This document shows positions 53,084-61,038 of a DNA stretch of 64,000 bases, piece by piece. Under the pieces are notes generated by a model that was not told where the DNA came from, made no database searches, and was given only the letters and a program-made list of their open reading frames with translations. Origin of the DNA: JANSWY01 sp965267245 (lineage in GTDB: Bacteria; Bacteroidota; Bacteroidia; Cytophagales; Cyclobacteriaceae). Position numbers and translations under genes: made by a program. The DNA lies in NCBI GenBank assembly GCA_965267245.1, contig OZ253939.1, positions 2,852,001-2,916,000 of the forward strand. Reading direction: 5' to 3'. How positions within the stretch are numbered: the stretch's first letter is position 1; each line of letters opens with the position of its first letter.

Positions 53084-53878
53084 ATGAATTTTTTTAAATC
53101 AACATTAATCATCTTACTAATGAGTAATTTAAGTTTAGCCCAAAAGGCGAAAAAAGAAGAAAACGTATCCATCAATGGCAAAATCATTCACTATGAAGTC
53201 TATGGTGAAGGAAAACCACTAATCTTTTTACATGGTTACAGCCAATCTACCAGGTCCTGGAGACCTTATGTATCAGATTTTATCAACGAATATGAGATCT
53301 ATCTGATCGATTTACCAGGACATGGGCAGTCAGAAACCTTTAAAGAGGACTTATCCATAGAAAAGATGGGTGAGGACATCAATGCCCTGATGGCTTATCT
53401 GGAATTAGATGAGATCCAGGCCATAGGGTTCAGTTGTGGTGGAGATGTGCTATATCAAGTGGCACTCCAAAACCCTGATTTGATTGATGCTATGATCACA
53501 ATTGGTGCGGTTGGCACCTGGGATGTCAATGAATTCAAACAGTACCAGGAGGTTTTTACCTTTGAAAACAGTGAAAACTTCCCTTGGTTGAAAGAAGCAC
53601 ATTCCAGTGACGATCAGATCAAGAAAATCATGGATGAATTTATTCATTATACTGTAGTACTAACCGATGAGGATTTGCAAAGAATCAAACCGGAGGTCCT
53701 GATCATGATCGGTGATGATGACGATGGGATGGAACTGATGGAAGTAGCCAGGGTAAAAAAGAACCTGCCCAACTCAGACTTATGGATTTTACCTAATGTT
53801 TCACACGGAGCTCATGAAGGAGAAACAAGAGAAGAATTTGTAGAAAAGGCTAAGGCTTTTTTAAATAAGGATAGGTAG
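53084..53878 (+). CDS. Secreted alpha/beta hydrolase
   Basis: 264 residues with a signal peptide ending LSLAQ (residue 20). Hydrolase motifs: IFLHGYSQSTRSW (oxyanion loop), LIDLPGHGQS, nucleophile Ser117 in GFSCGGD, an Asp-rich loop MIGDDDDG holding the acid, and the catalytic His in NVSHGAHEG. It resembles the lipoprotein hydrolase at 34831-35736 in overall design. The substrate is unknown; exported esterase or lipase-like activity is likely. A TACCTTTG hexamer-type -7 box at 53009-53016 may mark its promoter. Confidence 0.87.
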   Translation: MNFFKSTLIILLMSNLSLAQKAKKEENVSINGKIIHYEVYGEGKPLIFLHGYSQSTRSWRPYVSDFINEYEIYLIDLPGHGQSETFKEDLSIEKMGEDINALMAYLELDEIQAIGFSCGGDVLYQVALQNPDLIDAMITIGAVGTWDVNEFKQYQEVFTFENSENFPWLKEAHSSDDQIKKIMDEFIHYTVVLTDEDLQRIKPEVLIMIGDDDDGMELMEVARVKKNLPNSDLWILPNVSHGAHEGETREEFVEKAKAFLNKDR

Positions 53879-53889
53879 TAGATCGCTAT

Positions 53890-54261
53890 CTAATTTTCTG
53901 GGACTGAATTTCCTCCCATTATCTTCTCGCGATGCTTCATCCCCCAATCAGCAAGAGCTTCAAGCACACCTTTTAGTGTTTTTCCGTAATCGGTCATTTC
54001 ATATTCTACGGTTACTGGAAAAGTATCATACACCTTTCTCCTGACAAGCAGGTTGATTTCCAATTCTCTTAATTCTTTAGACAACATGCGATCAGTGATC
54101 TTGGGGATCTCTTTTCCAATCTCTGAGAATCTTTTCTTTCCAAAAGACAATGCCATTAGAATGGGGATCTTCCACTTTCCACTTAAAACATACAACGAGT
54201 CCTGCACAGACATCATCAGTCGCTGACACACCTCTGGTTCATGTGTAACCTCACTATTCAT
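53890..54261 (-). CDS. HxlR family transcriptional regulator
   Basis: 123 residues of the HxlR/MarR-like winged helix: LSGKWKIPILMALSFGKKRFSEI, ITDRMLSKELRELEINLLV, wing VEYEMTDYGKTL, closing W-G-M-K-H-R-E. A Cys at residue 12 (EVCQ) lies where redox-sensing HxlR members have their reactive cysteine. It is divergent from a DoxX-like gene, a common pairing, and the 127-base gap between them contains repeated TATAG/CTATA sequences that probably form its operator. It also faces the hydrolase gene tail to tail. Confidence 0.92.
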   Translation of the reverse strand: MNSEVTHEPEVCQRLMMSVQDSLYVLSGKWKIPILMALSFGKKRFSEIGKEIPKITDRMLSKELRELEINLLVRRKVYDTFPVTVEYEMTDYGKTLKGVLEALADWGMKHREKIMGGNSVPEN

Positions 54262-54294
54262 GTTCTAAAAATAATGATTCCAGCAATACTTACC

Positions 54295-54340
54295 CAAAGT
54301 ATAGTGCTATACTTTAGTATAGTACTTACGAAAGTATAGT
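54295..54340. promoter_or_regulatory. Candidate HxlR operator
   Basis: AAGTATAG (54297-54304) and CTATACTT (54307-54314) are perfect inverted repeats around TG. A further TAGTATAGTACTT and AAAGTATAGT follow up to 54340, so there are about three half sites of the AGTATAG type between the divergent HxlR and DoxX-like genes. Position and symmetry suggest the operator for both. Confidence 0.65.
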
Positions 54341-54388
54341 CTAATTCATGAAGTTTTGCGTTCATTGAACATAAAAAAAATTGGTATC

Positions 54389-54748
54389 ATGAAAGAAAAA
54401 ATTATTTACTGGGTAACTACAAGTTTGATTGCCGGATTAATGGTGTTTAGTGCAATAGCCTATTTCACCAATCCAGTCATGGCTGAGAATTTCATCCGCT
54501 TAGGGTTTAGCGACTTCTTCAGACTAGAATTGGCGATTGCTAAAATTATAGGTGCAATTGTGTTATTGATCCCGGCCATTCCTATTCGAGTGCGGGAATG
54601 GGTATTTGCCGGTTTCTCCATTACATTCTTATCTGCGGCCATGGTGCATATAGCTGCGGGTGATCCAATCCAGGCTGCACTGTTCCCAATTATCATACTT
54701 GGGATTTTAATACTGTCACATACCTATTATTTCAAGGTTTATCATTAG
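54389..54748 (+). CDS. DoxX-like family membrane protein
   Basis: 119 residues with four transmembrane helices, starting at ATG 54389 (MKEKIIYWVTT); an in-frame TTG eleven codons upstream is less likely. The pattern FTNPVMAENFIRLGF, RLELAIAKIIGAIVLLIP and a final SHTYYF helix is that of the DoxX-like (PF13564-type) group. Such proteins are often linked to HxlR regulators and quinone or aldehyde stress. It lies divergent to the HxlR gene and upstream of a thioredoxin-reductase-like gene that has its own hairpin and promoter. Confidence 0.88.
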   Translation: MKEKIIYWVTTSLIAGLMVFSAIAYFTNPVMAENFIRLGFSDFFRLELAIAKIIGAIVLLIPAIPIRVREWVFAGFSITFLSAAMVHIAAGDPIQAALFPIIILGILILSHTYYFKVYH

Positions 54749-54760
54749 ACTTAGAATGAA

Positions 54761-54797
54761 GAAAACATAAATGCAACAATATTGCATTTATGTTTTC
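54761..54797. promoter_or_regulatory. Perfect 16-bp inverted repeat overlapping a candidate promoter
   Basis: GAAAACATAAATGCAA (54761-54776) and TTGCATTTATGTTTTC (54782-54797) are exact inverted repeats around CAATA. It can be a terminator hairpin for the DoxX gene, with a T-rich right arm, or an operator: its TTG (54782-54784) is followed after 19 bases by TACCTTTG (54804-54811), a Bacteroidota-type promoter for the reductase gene. Confidence 0.65.
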
Positions 54798-54837
54798 TAT
54801 GTTTACCTTTGCCCTCATCAGTAAATATAAATTAGCT

Positions 54838-55743
54838 ATGGCATCAGACATTTACGAAGTAATCATCATCGGTGGCAGTTATGCAGGATTATCGACTGCA
54901 ATGGCGCTGGGAAGATCCCTGAGAAACACATTAGTCATTGACGCTGGAGATCCATGCAATAAATACACGCCACACTCCCATAACTTCCTCACCCAAGATG
55001 GCAAAACTCCTTCTGAAATTAATCAGGCAGCCAAAGACCAGGTTTCACAATACTCATCTGTCACTTTTCATGAAGGATTCGCGTTAAGCGCCGCAAGGGA
55101 AAATGGCTTATTTGCGGTCAAAACGGCGACAGCAGAGACATTTCAAGGAAAAATACTGGTTCTGGCCACAGGTGTGAAGGATATCTTTCCAGATATTATC
55201 GGATTTGAAGAATGCTGGGGAAAGTCCATTGTACATTGCCCTTATTGTCATGGTTATGAAATCAAAGGGTTAAAAACTGGCATCCTGGCCAATGGTGAAA
55301 AAGCCATCCATATGGCCGGATTAGTAAATAACCTGACCAAAGATCTTACGCTCCTAACTAATGGTGAACCAGATTTCAATGAAGAGCAAAGTGCTAAACT
55401 TAAAAAGCATGGAATTGAGATCATCTCTCAAGAAATTAAATCTTTCCAACATACCAAGGGTCAGATAGAACATGTTGCATTCAATGATGGCTCCACTATA
55501 AATTTTGAAGCAATTTATGGCCTGATCCCTTTTGAGCAGCATTCCAATATACCTGAATCATTGGGATGTGAATTTGATGAATGGGGTTTTATCAAAGTAG
55601 ACAACTTTCAAAGGACTAATATCCGAAATGTGTATGCCTGTGGTGACAATTCTACTGGTAAAAGGTCTGTTGCCATGGCGGTTGCCGCCGGGAACATGGT
55701 GGGTGCCGTAGTGAATATGCAGCTGGTTGAGGAATCATTTTAA
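54838..55743 (+). CDS. Thioredoxin-reductase-like FAD/NAD(P) oxidoreductase
   Basis: 301 residues from ATG 54838, chosen because it directly precedes the FAD site IIIGGSYAGLSTAMALGRS; an in-frame ATG 48 bases upstream would lie in the hairpin. It has an NAD(P) region (KTGILANGEKAIHMAGLV) and a redox pair in VHCPYCHGYE, and ends with the FAD-binding NVYACGDNSTGKRSVAMAVAAGN. This is the short type with active CxxC but no other domains; the electron acceptor is unknown. It follows HxlR and DoxX-like genes, which fits a redox-stress group. Confidence 0.88.
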   Translation: MASDIYEVIIIGGSYAGLSTAMALGRSLRNTLVIDAGDPCNKYTPHSHNFLTQDGKTPSEINQAAKDQVSQYSSVTFHEGFALSAARENGLFAVKTATAETFQGKILVLATGVKDIFPDIIGFEECWGKSIVHCPYCHGYEIKGLKTGILANGEKAIHMAGLVNNLTKDLTLLTNGEPDFNEEQSAKLKKHGIEIISQEIKSFQHTKGQIEHVAFNDGSTINFEAIYGLIPFEQHSNIPESLGCEFDEWGFIKVDNFQRTNIRNVYACGDNSTGKRSVAMAVAAGNMVGAVVNMQLVEESF

Positions 55744-55795
55744 AATTGGTTTCATACAGCTAACAACATGTTACATCACGTTTGTTTCACAACTG

Positions 55796-56458
55796 CTATA
55801 GGAACCCCTTTTCTTTTTGATACTCCTTAAGTTTATCACTTAAATCTGCCCCCATAACTGCCAAATCTTTGTATTTAGACAACTTGTTTTCTATAACTGA
55901 ACCATAAATGGCTAGCAACACTTGCAACTGATCACCTCCTGAGGAATTCATCTCATACTCGAAATTGGGATTATTGATGTACCATTCCAGCATCCTGTCA
56001 GTAAAGAATTCAATTTGAAATTCACCCCTCAACTTAGCCTCAAGGCTTTGGTCACAGTATTGTAACAACAATTTTCTAAGCTTGAAATCATCAATTAAAT
56101 CTAATTTTCCGGTTGATATGATACTATTTAAAGTGATATTGGTGGGAGTGTAATTGTTAATATTCAAAGCGCCATTATTCAGGTAAAAACTAAGACTATC
56201 CTGATCTCCATTCATTTCGGATAATATTGCAATAGCTTTTGTAACGTGCTGTGCTTTTATGGTATTGTCGGGAATCTGGTAATTATTATAGGCGGTGATG
56301 TCTTCATCAAGTTCTTCAAGGATTGAGGCTATTAAAAATTTGGTTTCATCTTTCTTCCCCCGATCCTGAGCGTAATTTGAAATGATGAATGCCAGTGACA
56401 CACCAAAGATTACTGATATCATATTCAATCCATGATCTATCCAGTTAATTTTCTTCAT
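55796..56458 (-). CDS. DUF6090-like membrane protein
   Basis: 220 residues from ATG 56458 (MKKINWIDHGLN); an upstream in-frame ATG would add an atypical hydrophobic 31-residue leader. One N-terminal TM helix (about 10-27, MISVIFGVSLAFIISNYAQ) is followed by a mostly helical domain with EELDEDITAYNNY, and LNSIISTGKLDLIDDFKLRKLLLQY. This is the design of DUF6090-type Bacteroidota proteins with a single TM and a helical soluble part. Function unknown. Divergent from the VCBS gene across 113 bases. Confidence 0.72.
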   Translation of the reverse strand: MKKINWIDHGLNMISVIFGVSLAFIISNYAQDRGKKDETKFLIASILEELDEDITAYNNYQIPDNTIKAQHVTKAIAILSEMNGDQDSLSFYLNNGALNINNYTPTNITLNSIISTGKLDLIDDFKLRKLLLQYCDQSLEAKLRGEFQIEFFTDRMLEWYINNPNFEYEMNSSGGDQLQVLLAIYGSVIENKLSKYKDLAVMGADLSDKLKEYQKEKGFL

Positions 56459-56571
56459 AGTGGCATCAATTTTGTTTAGAATGAGGCATCCTAAAATTAT
56501 AAAGCAATACAGAGAGATTAAAACATCATTAACAAATTTATATTTTGCCAACTCAATAACTCAAATTCAAA

Positions 56572-57483
56572 ATGAAACACATCAGTACCCTGCTACTCCT
56601 ATTAGTCATTTCTTCTTCAATTTTCGCTCAGGATAAATTCTGGAACCCACGGGGAGGCTGGTTCTCTTTTGGAACCGATAAGAAAAGATCTGCTTCTATC
56701 AGCTATGGAGATATAGATGGTGATGGAGATGTAGATGTTTTGATAGCCAATGGCAGACATTGGGCTGATCAAAATGAAATCTTCTTTAATAATGGCTCTG
56801 GAAGATTTAATTCAAGTTACAATTTGGGAGTAATCAAGTCGACAACATATGCAACAGAATTAGGCGATTTTGATGGAGATGGGGATCTTGATGTGGCGGA
56901 AGTCAATGACCATGCTCCAAACAGGTTGTATCGTAATGAAGGCAATGGAATGTATACTGAGTATGCCCAATTTGGTGATCCTTCTGCACCCAGTAGAAAT
57001 CTCACTGTGGCCGATATTGACAGTGATGGAGACCTGGATATTTTAATTACCAACCGGGGGAAAGCAAATGAAATCTGCCTGAATGACGGAAAAGGAAACT
57101 TTTCTGAAATTTTGCACTTCGGTGAAGATGATGATTCTACTATCGATGTGGAAATGGCTGACATTGACAAAGATGGAGACAATGATCTGATACTTGCCAA
57201 CAGAGACCAATCTCAAAATTACATCTACTTAAATGAATCAATGTCATTTAATAAAAAAGTGAAATTTGGAAGTGGTAGCGACGAAACCCGTTCAGTGGGT
57301 ATCGCTGATTTTGATAAAGATGGGTATTTGGATATTGTGGCAGCTAATATTGGGGAGGCCAATGTCATCTACTTTGGTAGCAAAAAAGGTAATTATGACC
57401 GAAAAGCTGTTTTGGATACTGCCCAAAACTTCACATATGCGATTGATGAGGTGATTTCAATAAAGACGGCTGGACCGACATAG
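56572..57483 (+). CDS. Secreted FG-GAP/VCBS repeat protein, frameshifted (blades 1-5 and part of 6)
   Basis: 303 residues in this frame. A signal peptide (ending SIFAQ) precedes repeated calcium-binding blades: GDIDGDGDVDVLIANG, GDFDGDGDLDVAEVND, ADIDSDGDLDILITN, ADIDKDGDNDLILAN and ADFDKDGYLDIVAAN. Blade 6 starts (FTYAID) but the frame is lost near 57447-57452, giving a spurious tail DEVISIKTAGPT. In the next frame the blade continues as DFNKDGWTDIVIGN and blade 7 follows (57483-57695). The intact protein would be a seven-bladed integrin-like propeller of about 374 residues. A single-base deletion, real or a sequencing error, is the simplest explanation. Confidence 0.8.
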   Translation: MKHISTLLLLLVISSSIFAQDKFWNPRGGWFSFGTDKKRSASISYGDIDGDGDVDVLIANGRHWADQNEIFFNNGSGRFNSSYNLGVIKSTTYATELGDFDGDGDLDVAEVNDHAPNRLYRNEGNGMYTEYAQFGDPSAPSRNLTVADIDSDGDLDILITNRGKANEICLNDGKGNFSEILHFGEDDDSTIDVEMADIDKDGDNDLILANRDQSQNYIYLNESMSFNKKVKFGSGSDETRSVGIADFDKDGYLDIVAANIGEANVIYFGSKKGNYDRKAVLDTAQNFTYAIDEVISIKTAGPT

Positions 57484-57695
57484 TGATCGGAAATAATGGG
57501 GAACCTAACATAGTTTATCAAAATACCGGAAACGGTGTGGATTACACCAAAATTATATTCACGGAAAACGAGTACTCTACCTACGACATTCAATTTGCAG
57601 ATATTGACAATGATGGATACCTGGACATTATTGAGTCGAACTCAGATGAAATGAACCTCTATTATTTCAATCTAATCCCACGGATGAAAGAATAG
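57483..57695 (+). pseudogene. Frameshifted C-terminal fragment (blades 6-7) of the VCBS protein
   Basis: Continuation of the preceding gene in another frame. Reading from about 57452 gives DFNKDGWTDIVIGNNGEPN, the rest of blade 6, and then ADIDNDGYLDIIESN, blade 7, ending at 57695. The annotated start would be a GTG at 57483, inside the repeat, which cannot be a real gene start. Together with the first part it completes a seven-blade propeller. It ends two bases before the convergent ankyrin-like gene. Confidence 0.75.
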
Positions 57696-57697
57696 TT

Positions 57698-58918
57698 TTA
57701 TGGAGCCTGCAGAAGAAGTTGAACAATTTCCTCATACTTTTTCTGCTCTTCCTGATCTCCAGTTTCTTTGTATTCTTTCAATAACCTTTGTGCTTCAGAA
57801 ATTGGGCTGATGGTATCATTGATAAAAGTGCACTGACGGTCAGATTTTGCTTTGTACTTCAACATCCATTTAACCCGGTCCACTTCCCCACCACGAACAG
57901 CTGAAATGAAAGGGCTTTTACCCAAGGCATCACATTGATCCCATTCAACGTTGTTCTCCAGAAATAACTCCATCCATTTCACCTGAAACTCATCATCACA
58001 ATCACATTTAAACGGAACTTCATCCATATCAAAGCTTTTCCACATGACGTCTTTCACCAGCCTTCCATCTTCCAGGCATTTTGGGTTTGCCCCTCTTTTC
58101 AATAATAATTTTGTTCTGCCCATATGAATTCTTTGAAATGTATTGGCACGTATGTACCTATGGAATTTAAAGCAATCAATCTCCTCGAAAGTAAGATCGT
58201 ATTTCACAACCAGGCGCTCGTAATCAGATTGCTTCATAATGGAGTGGGCTGAAATATTGTCTTTCTGAGCTCCCCATTCTAACATTTTATCAATAACAAC
58301 TTCACTTCCAGAGAAAATTCTGGCTTCCCTAAAATCCGGATCAAGTGACCGAATGAAACTGAGCATCTCCAGGTTTCCATGTTGTATCCAAAATTCCTGA
58401 ATTGACAATATGTTTTTTGATCGTTGTTTCAAATTTGCCCCACGCTCATGCAACGCCCTGATCATACCCGTATCCTGAGCGAATACCATAACTGGAGGAT
58501 ATTCGTATTTTTCTACCTTGTAGGAGCTCTTTTTGGAAAATGGTCTACCGGGAAGTAAAGCATTTCCAAGCATGGCTCCAAAATTTTGCAGGTGATTACC
58601 AAAAGACTTGTATTGGATGACCTCAGGATAGTAGCATGTAGAATTTACGGTCACCCCTCCTTCCATAACCTGATCAATGATCGATAGTTTTTCCTGATTA
58701 GTGATTGAGTCATTTACCAGGCATTCACAAAAAACTGGTTTTAGAGAATCTAATTTAGGATACTTTTCTGCGATTGCTTTCAAACTATCATAGTTGACCC
58801 CAAACTCTTCAAGGCTTTTGATGATCTCCTCATCAGACAAGCTGTCTTTATTGGACTGACCACAAGACAATGCAATTATGGTCAGCGCTAACCAGATTGT
58901 ATGAAAGAATTGCTTCAT
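57698..58918 (-). CDS. Lipoprotein with C-terminal ankyrin-like repeats
   Basis: 406 residues with a lipoprotein signal (LSCG, Cys20). Ankyrin-like pieces appear from the middle (ALHERGANLKQRSK, LLKRGANPK) to the tail (LGKSPFISAVRGGEVDRVKWML), with degenerate repeats between them. The signal is that of an envelope lipoprotein, possibly facing the periplasm as a scaffold or immunity-like protein; no specific role is evident. It follows the SH3-like lipoprotein gene by two bases on the same strand, so the two form one operon. Confidence 0.72.
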   Translation of the reverse strand: MKQFFHTIWLALTIIALSCGQSNKDSLSDEEIIKSLEEFGVNYDSLKAIAEKYPKLDSLKPVFCECLVNDSITNQEKLSIIDQVMEGGVTVNSTCYYPEVIQYKSFGNHLQNFGAMLGNALLPGRPFSKKSSYKVEKYEYPPVMVFAQDTGMIRALHERGANLKQRSKNILSIQEFWIQHGNLEMLSFIRSLDPDFREARIFSGSEVVIDKMLEWGAQKDNISAHSIMKQSDYERLVVKYDLTFEEIDCFKFHRYIRANTFQRIHMGRTKLLLKRGANPKCLEDGRLVKDVMWKSFDMDEVPFKCDCDDEFQVKWMELFLENNVEWDQCDALGKSPFISAVRGGEVDRVKWMLKYKAKSDRQCTFINDTISPISEAQRLLKEYKETGDQEEQKKYEEIVQLLLQAP

Positions 58919-58920
58919 TG

Positions 58921-60003
58921 TTATTGAATAAAATCAGTCTTCAACATTGGATTTACCGCATCAAACTTCCCTGTTCTGAAACCCTCACTTAAATCTTCTT
59001 TGGTACCAGCCCATACATACCTACTAAACTCAATATCCGCTGAAAAGAAAGAAAATGAATCTCCTCTTATCCAGCCGGATTTTGAATCTTTGTCGTCAAA
59101 AGATTTTCCGGTTACCCGAAACCAGTGCCCTGTTGTATCCTTTTCCTGAACAGCCAGAAAATCAAATTTTTGAAATTCGCCGTTTGATCTTCCGTTTGGT
59201 GAGCTGAAAATTTTGGTCTTCTCAATTATCACTGCTGGCCTGGCATTTTCAACCAGGTATTTGCTTTCAACCCACCCTTCCTCTTCATCAGCTAACATTA
59301 CTTGTGTATAAGGATATTTGCGATCTTGGATCTGATCAGTTTGGTAAATTGACTCACTGTAAAGCATCTCACCAATAGGAATCTTCTTTCGATAGCCAAA
59401 TTTCTTTTCAGGCTTCCTTTTGTAATAAGCTGAATCCTTGAGCACCACAGCTGAAACCAATGCTTTTCTCACGCAATCAAACTTTCCCAACGAATCGATT
59501 TTGCAATGTTCCCGCCAGGAGGTCTCCGTGAGATCATTGGGTTGTTTGGAAATGTTTCTGGTTACAAATCCATTATCAAAGATATTGGTTCGGTAATCCT
59601 GAAATTCCTCAATTTCTAAATTACACTTCTCATAGGCGACTTTTTTCCAGTCCAACACATCCAGGTTATGAGTAGTAAACCAATATATAGTTCTATTACA
59701 TTCACCCGGACCACTGGCCACCAGTATGGTAAACGAATGAAATCCCATGTATCCCGGATAATGCCAGGTATGGTAATAAAACTTTGAAGAGGCAATCTCA
59801 GTAGAGTCCATTATCCCACCAAATGTTTTGGCTATGCGCTCTTGGTTTTCCAGCGCTACCAATGACCCCATATCGGTGTCCTGAAGGATGTATCCTTCTT
59901 CTTCACCACCGTAAAAATACTCGGTATAGTAATGCCATCCTTCTTCTGAACATGCGGTGATAAATAAGATGAGTAGGATCTGCAGCGTCAGTAGGTTTTT
60001 CAT
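58921..60003 (-). CDS. Lipoprotein with SH3-like domains
   Basis: 360 residues from ATG 60003, which opens a lipoprotein signal (ITACSEEG, Cys19); an in-frame start seven codons upstream is less likely. The N-terminal about 190 residues are unrecognised. The second half has two SH3-like pieces, one near MLADEEEGWVESKYLV and one near EKDTTGHWFRVTGK...GWIRG, as in bacterial SH3 proteins that bind peptidoglycan or peptides. It is first in a two-gene operon with the ankyrin-like lipoprotein; this may be a Bacteroidota-specific pair. Function unknown. Confidence 0.68.
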   Translation of the reverse strand: MKNLLTLQILLILFITACSEEGWHYYTEYFYGGEEEGYILQDTDMGSLVALENQERIAKTFGGIMDSTEIASSKFYYHTWHYPGYMGFHSFTILVASGPGECNRTIYWFTTHNLDVLDWKKVAYEKCNLEIEEFQDYRTNIFDNGFVTRNISKQPNDLTETSWREHCKIDSLGKFDCVRKALVSAVVLKDSAYYKRKPEKKFGYRKKIPIGEMLYSESIYQTDQIQDRKYPYTQVMLADEEEGWVESKYLVENARPAVIIEKTKIFSSPNGRSNGEFQKFDFLAVQEKDTTGHWFRVTGKSFDDKDSKSGWIRGDSFSFFSADIEFSRYVWAGTKEDLSEGFRTGKFDAVNPMLKTDFIQ

Positions 60004-60157
60004 TGTGGAGATTTGGCTATTCATTCATAATTTAATCAAATAACCCCGAATTTCTAGCCTTGCAAGTATTTTGAATACACATGTTTAAGAAGTATATCTG
60101 TTAAAATGAGGTTAAGAATTGCCAAATACTTTGTAATCTCCAATTACTCATCGTAAA

Positions 60158-60176
60158 ATTGCAATGAAGCAATAAT
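60158..60176 (+). promoter_or_regulatory. Candidate ArsR operator (upstream site)
   Basis: ATTGCAATGAAGCAATAAT lies directly before the ArsR start codon, with two GCAAT half sites. Its core resembles the palindrome at 60531-60550, so both may be bound by the same regulator. Confidence 0.5.
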
Positions 60177-60178
60177 TA

Positions 60179-60514
60179 ATGGGGTTAACTAAATCAAATC
60201 TATTCTCGGATCTTCAGAATGAATTGGCCAATGCGGCGAAAGCATTTGCTCATCCGGCAAGAGTTGCCATAATTCATCACCTTTTGAAAACCAATGCTTG
60301 TATCAATGGTGAATTGGTTCAGGAACTTGGTTTGGCCCAGGCCACAATTAGTCAGCACCTGAAAGAATTGAAGGCTATTGGGATCATCAAAGGAACAATT
60401 GAAGGTTCAAGTGTGAGTTATTGTATTGACCCAGTGAGATGGTCTGAGATCAAAGAGCAATTCAATGCAATCTTTAATCAGTTTGAAGCTCCTAACCCTG
60501 GAGATTGTTGCTAA
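60179..60514 (+). CDS. ArsR/SmtB family transcriptional regulator
   Basis: 111 residues, winged helix: AFAHPARVAIIHHLLK, GELVQELGLAQATISQHLKELKAIGIIKG, wing EGSSVSYCIDP. The recognition helix has no CxC in the usual alpha3 metal site; Cys residues lie at 41 (ACING), 82 (SYCID) and in the tail GDCC, which could form another arsenical or metal site. First gene of an operon with a DUF6428 protein and a CX5R phosphatase-like arsenate reductase. Palindromes before it and before the second gene suggest autoregulation. Confidence 0.92.
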   Translation: MGLTKSNLFSDLQNELANAAKAFAHPARVAIIHHLLKTNACINGELVQELGLAQATISQHLKELKAIGIIKGTIEGSSVSYCIDPVRWSEIKEQFNAIFNQFEAPNPGDCC

Positions 60515-60530
60515 AAAAATTTAAATAACA

Positions 60531-60550
60531 TTATCGCAATATTGCAATAA
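60531..60550 (+). promoter_or_regulatory. Candidate ArsR operator (palindrome)
   Basis: TTATCGCAAT-ATTGCAATAA (60531-60550) is a palindrome with one mismatch, located just before the DUF6428 gene start (60554). It contains the same GCAAT/ATTGC halves as the site upstream of the ArsR gene. Confidence 0.6.
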
Positions 60551-60553
60551 CAA

Positions 60554-61021
60554 ATGAACCTAACAGAATTAAAAGAAGTGTTGAGCAACCTGGATGAAGT
60601 AAGGTTTAGACTTCCAAACGGTGAGGAAGTACCTCCTCATTTTCACGTCACAGAAGTAGGGAATATCCAAAAGCATTTTATTGATTGTGGTGGTACGGTG
60701 AGGAAGCAAAGTGTTATCAATTTTCAACTTTTCACCGCAACAGATTATGACCACCGTTTAAGTGCTCAGAAACTTCGTTCAATTATTACTTTATCTGAGG
60801 AAAAACTTGAGCTTCAAAATACCCCAATAGAAGTTGAGTACCAGGGAGAAAGTATCATGAAATATGGGTTGGAGTTCAGTGATGGCGTTTTCGAACTCAA
60901 ATCATTACAAACGGATTGCCTTGCCAAAGACAAATGTGGCATTCCACAGGATAAACCCAGAATCAGATTATCTACCTTACAAGCAAAAGAAACCTGCACA
61001 CCCGGCTCAGGATGTTGCTGA
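60554..61021 (+). CDS. DUF6428 protein with Cys-rich tail
   Basis: 155 residues, soluble. The start (LKEVLSNLDEVRFRLPNGEEVPPHFHVTEVG) and FIDCGGTVRKQSVINFQLF are characteristic of DUF6428. The C-terminus carries two cysteine clusters, TDCLAKDKCGIP and TCTPGSGCC, which could bind arsenic, a metal or a cofactor. The family occurs beside ArsR and arsenate-reductase genes, as here (40 bases after the regulator, 18 before the phosphatase-like gene). Role unknown; likely in arsenic response. Confidence 0.85.
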   Translation: MNLTELKEVLSNLDEVRFRLPNGEEVPPHFHVTEVGNIQKHFIDCGGTVRKQSVINFQLFTATDYDHRLSAQKLRSIITLSEEKLELQNTPIEVEYQGESIMKYGLEFSDGVFELKSLQTDCLAKDKCGIPQDKPRIRLSTLQAKETCTPGSGCC

Positions 61022-61038
61022 TTAAACTATAAAAGACC

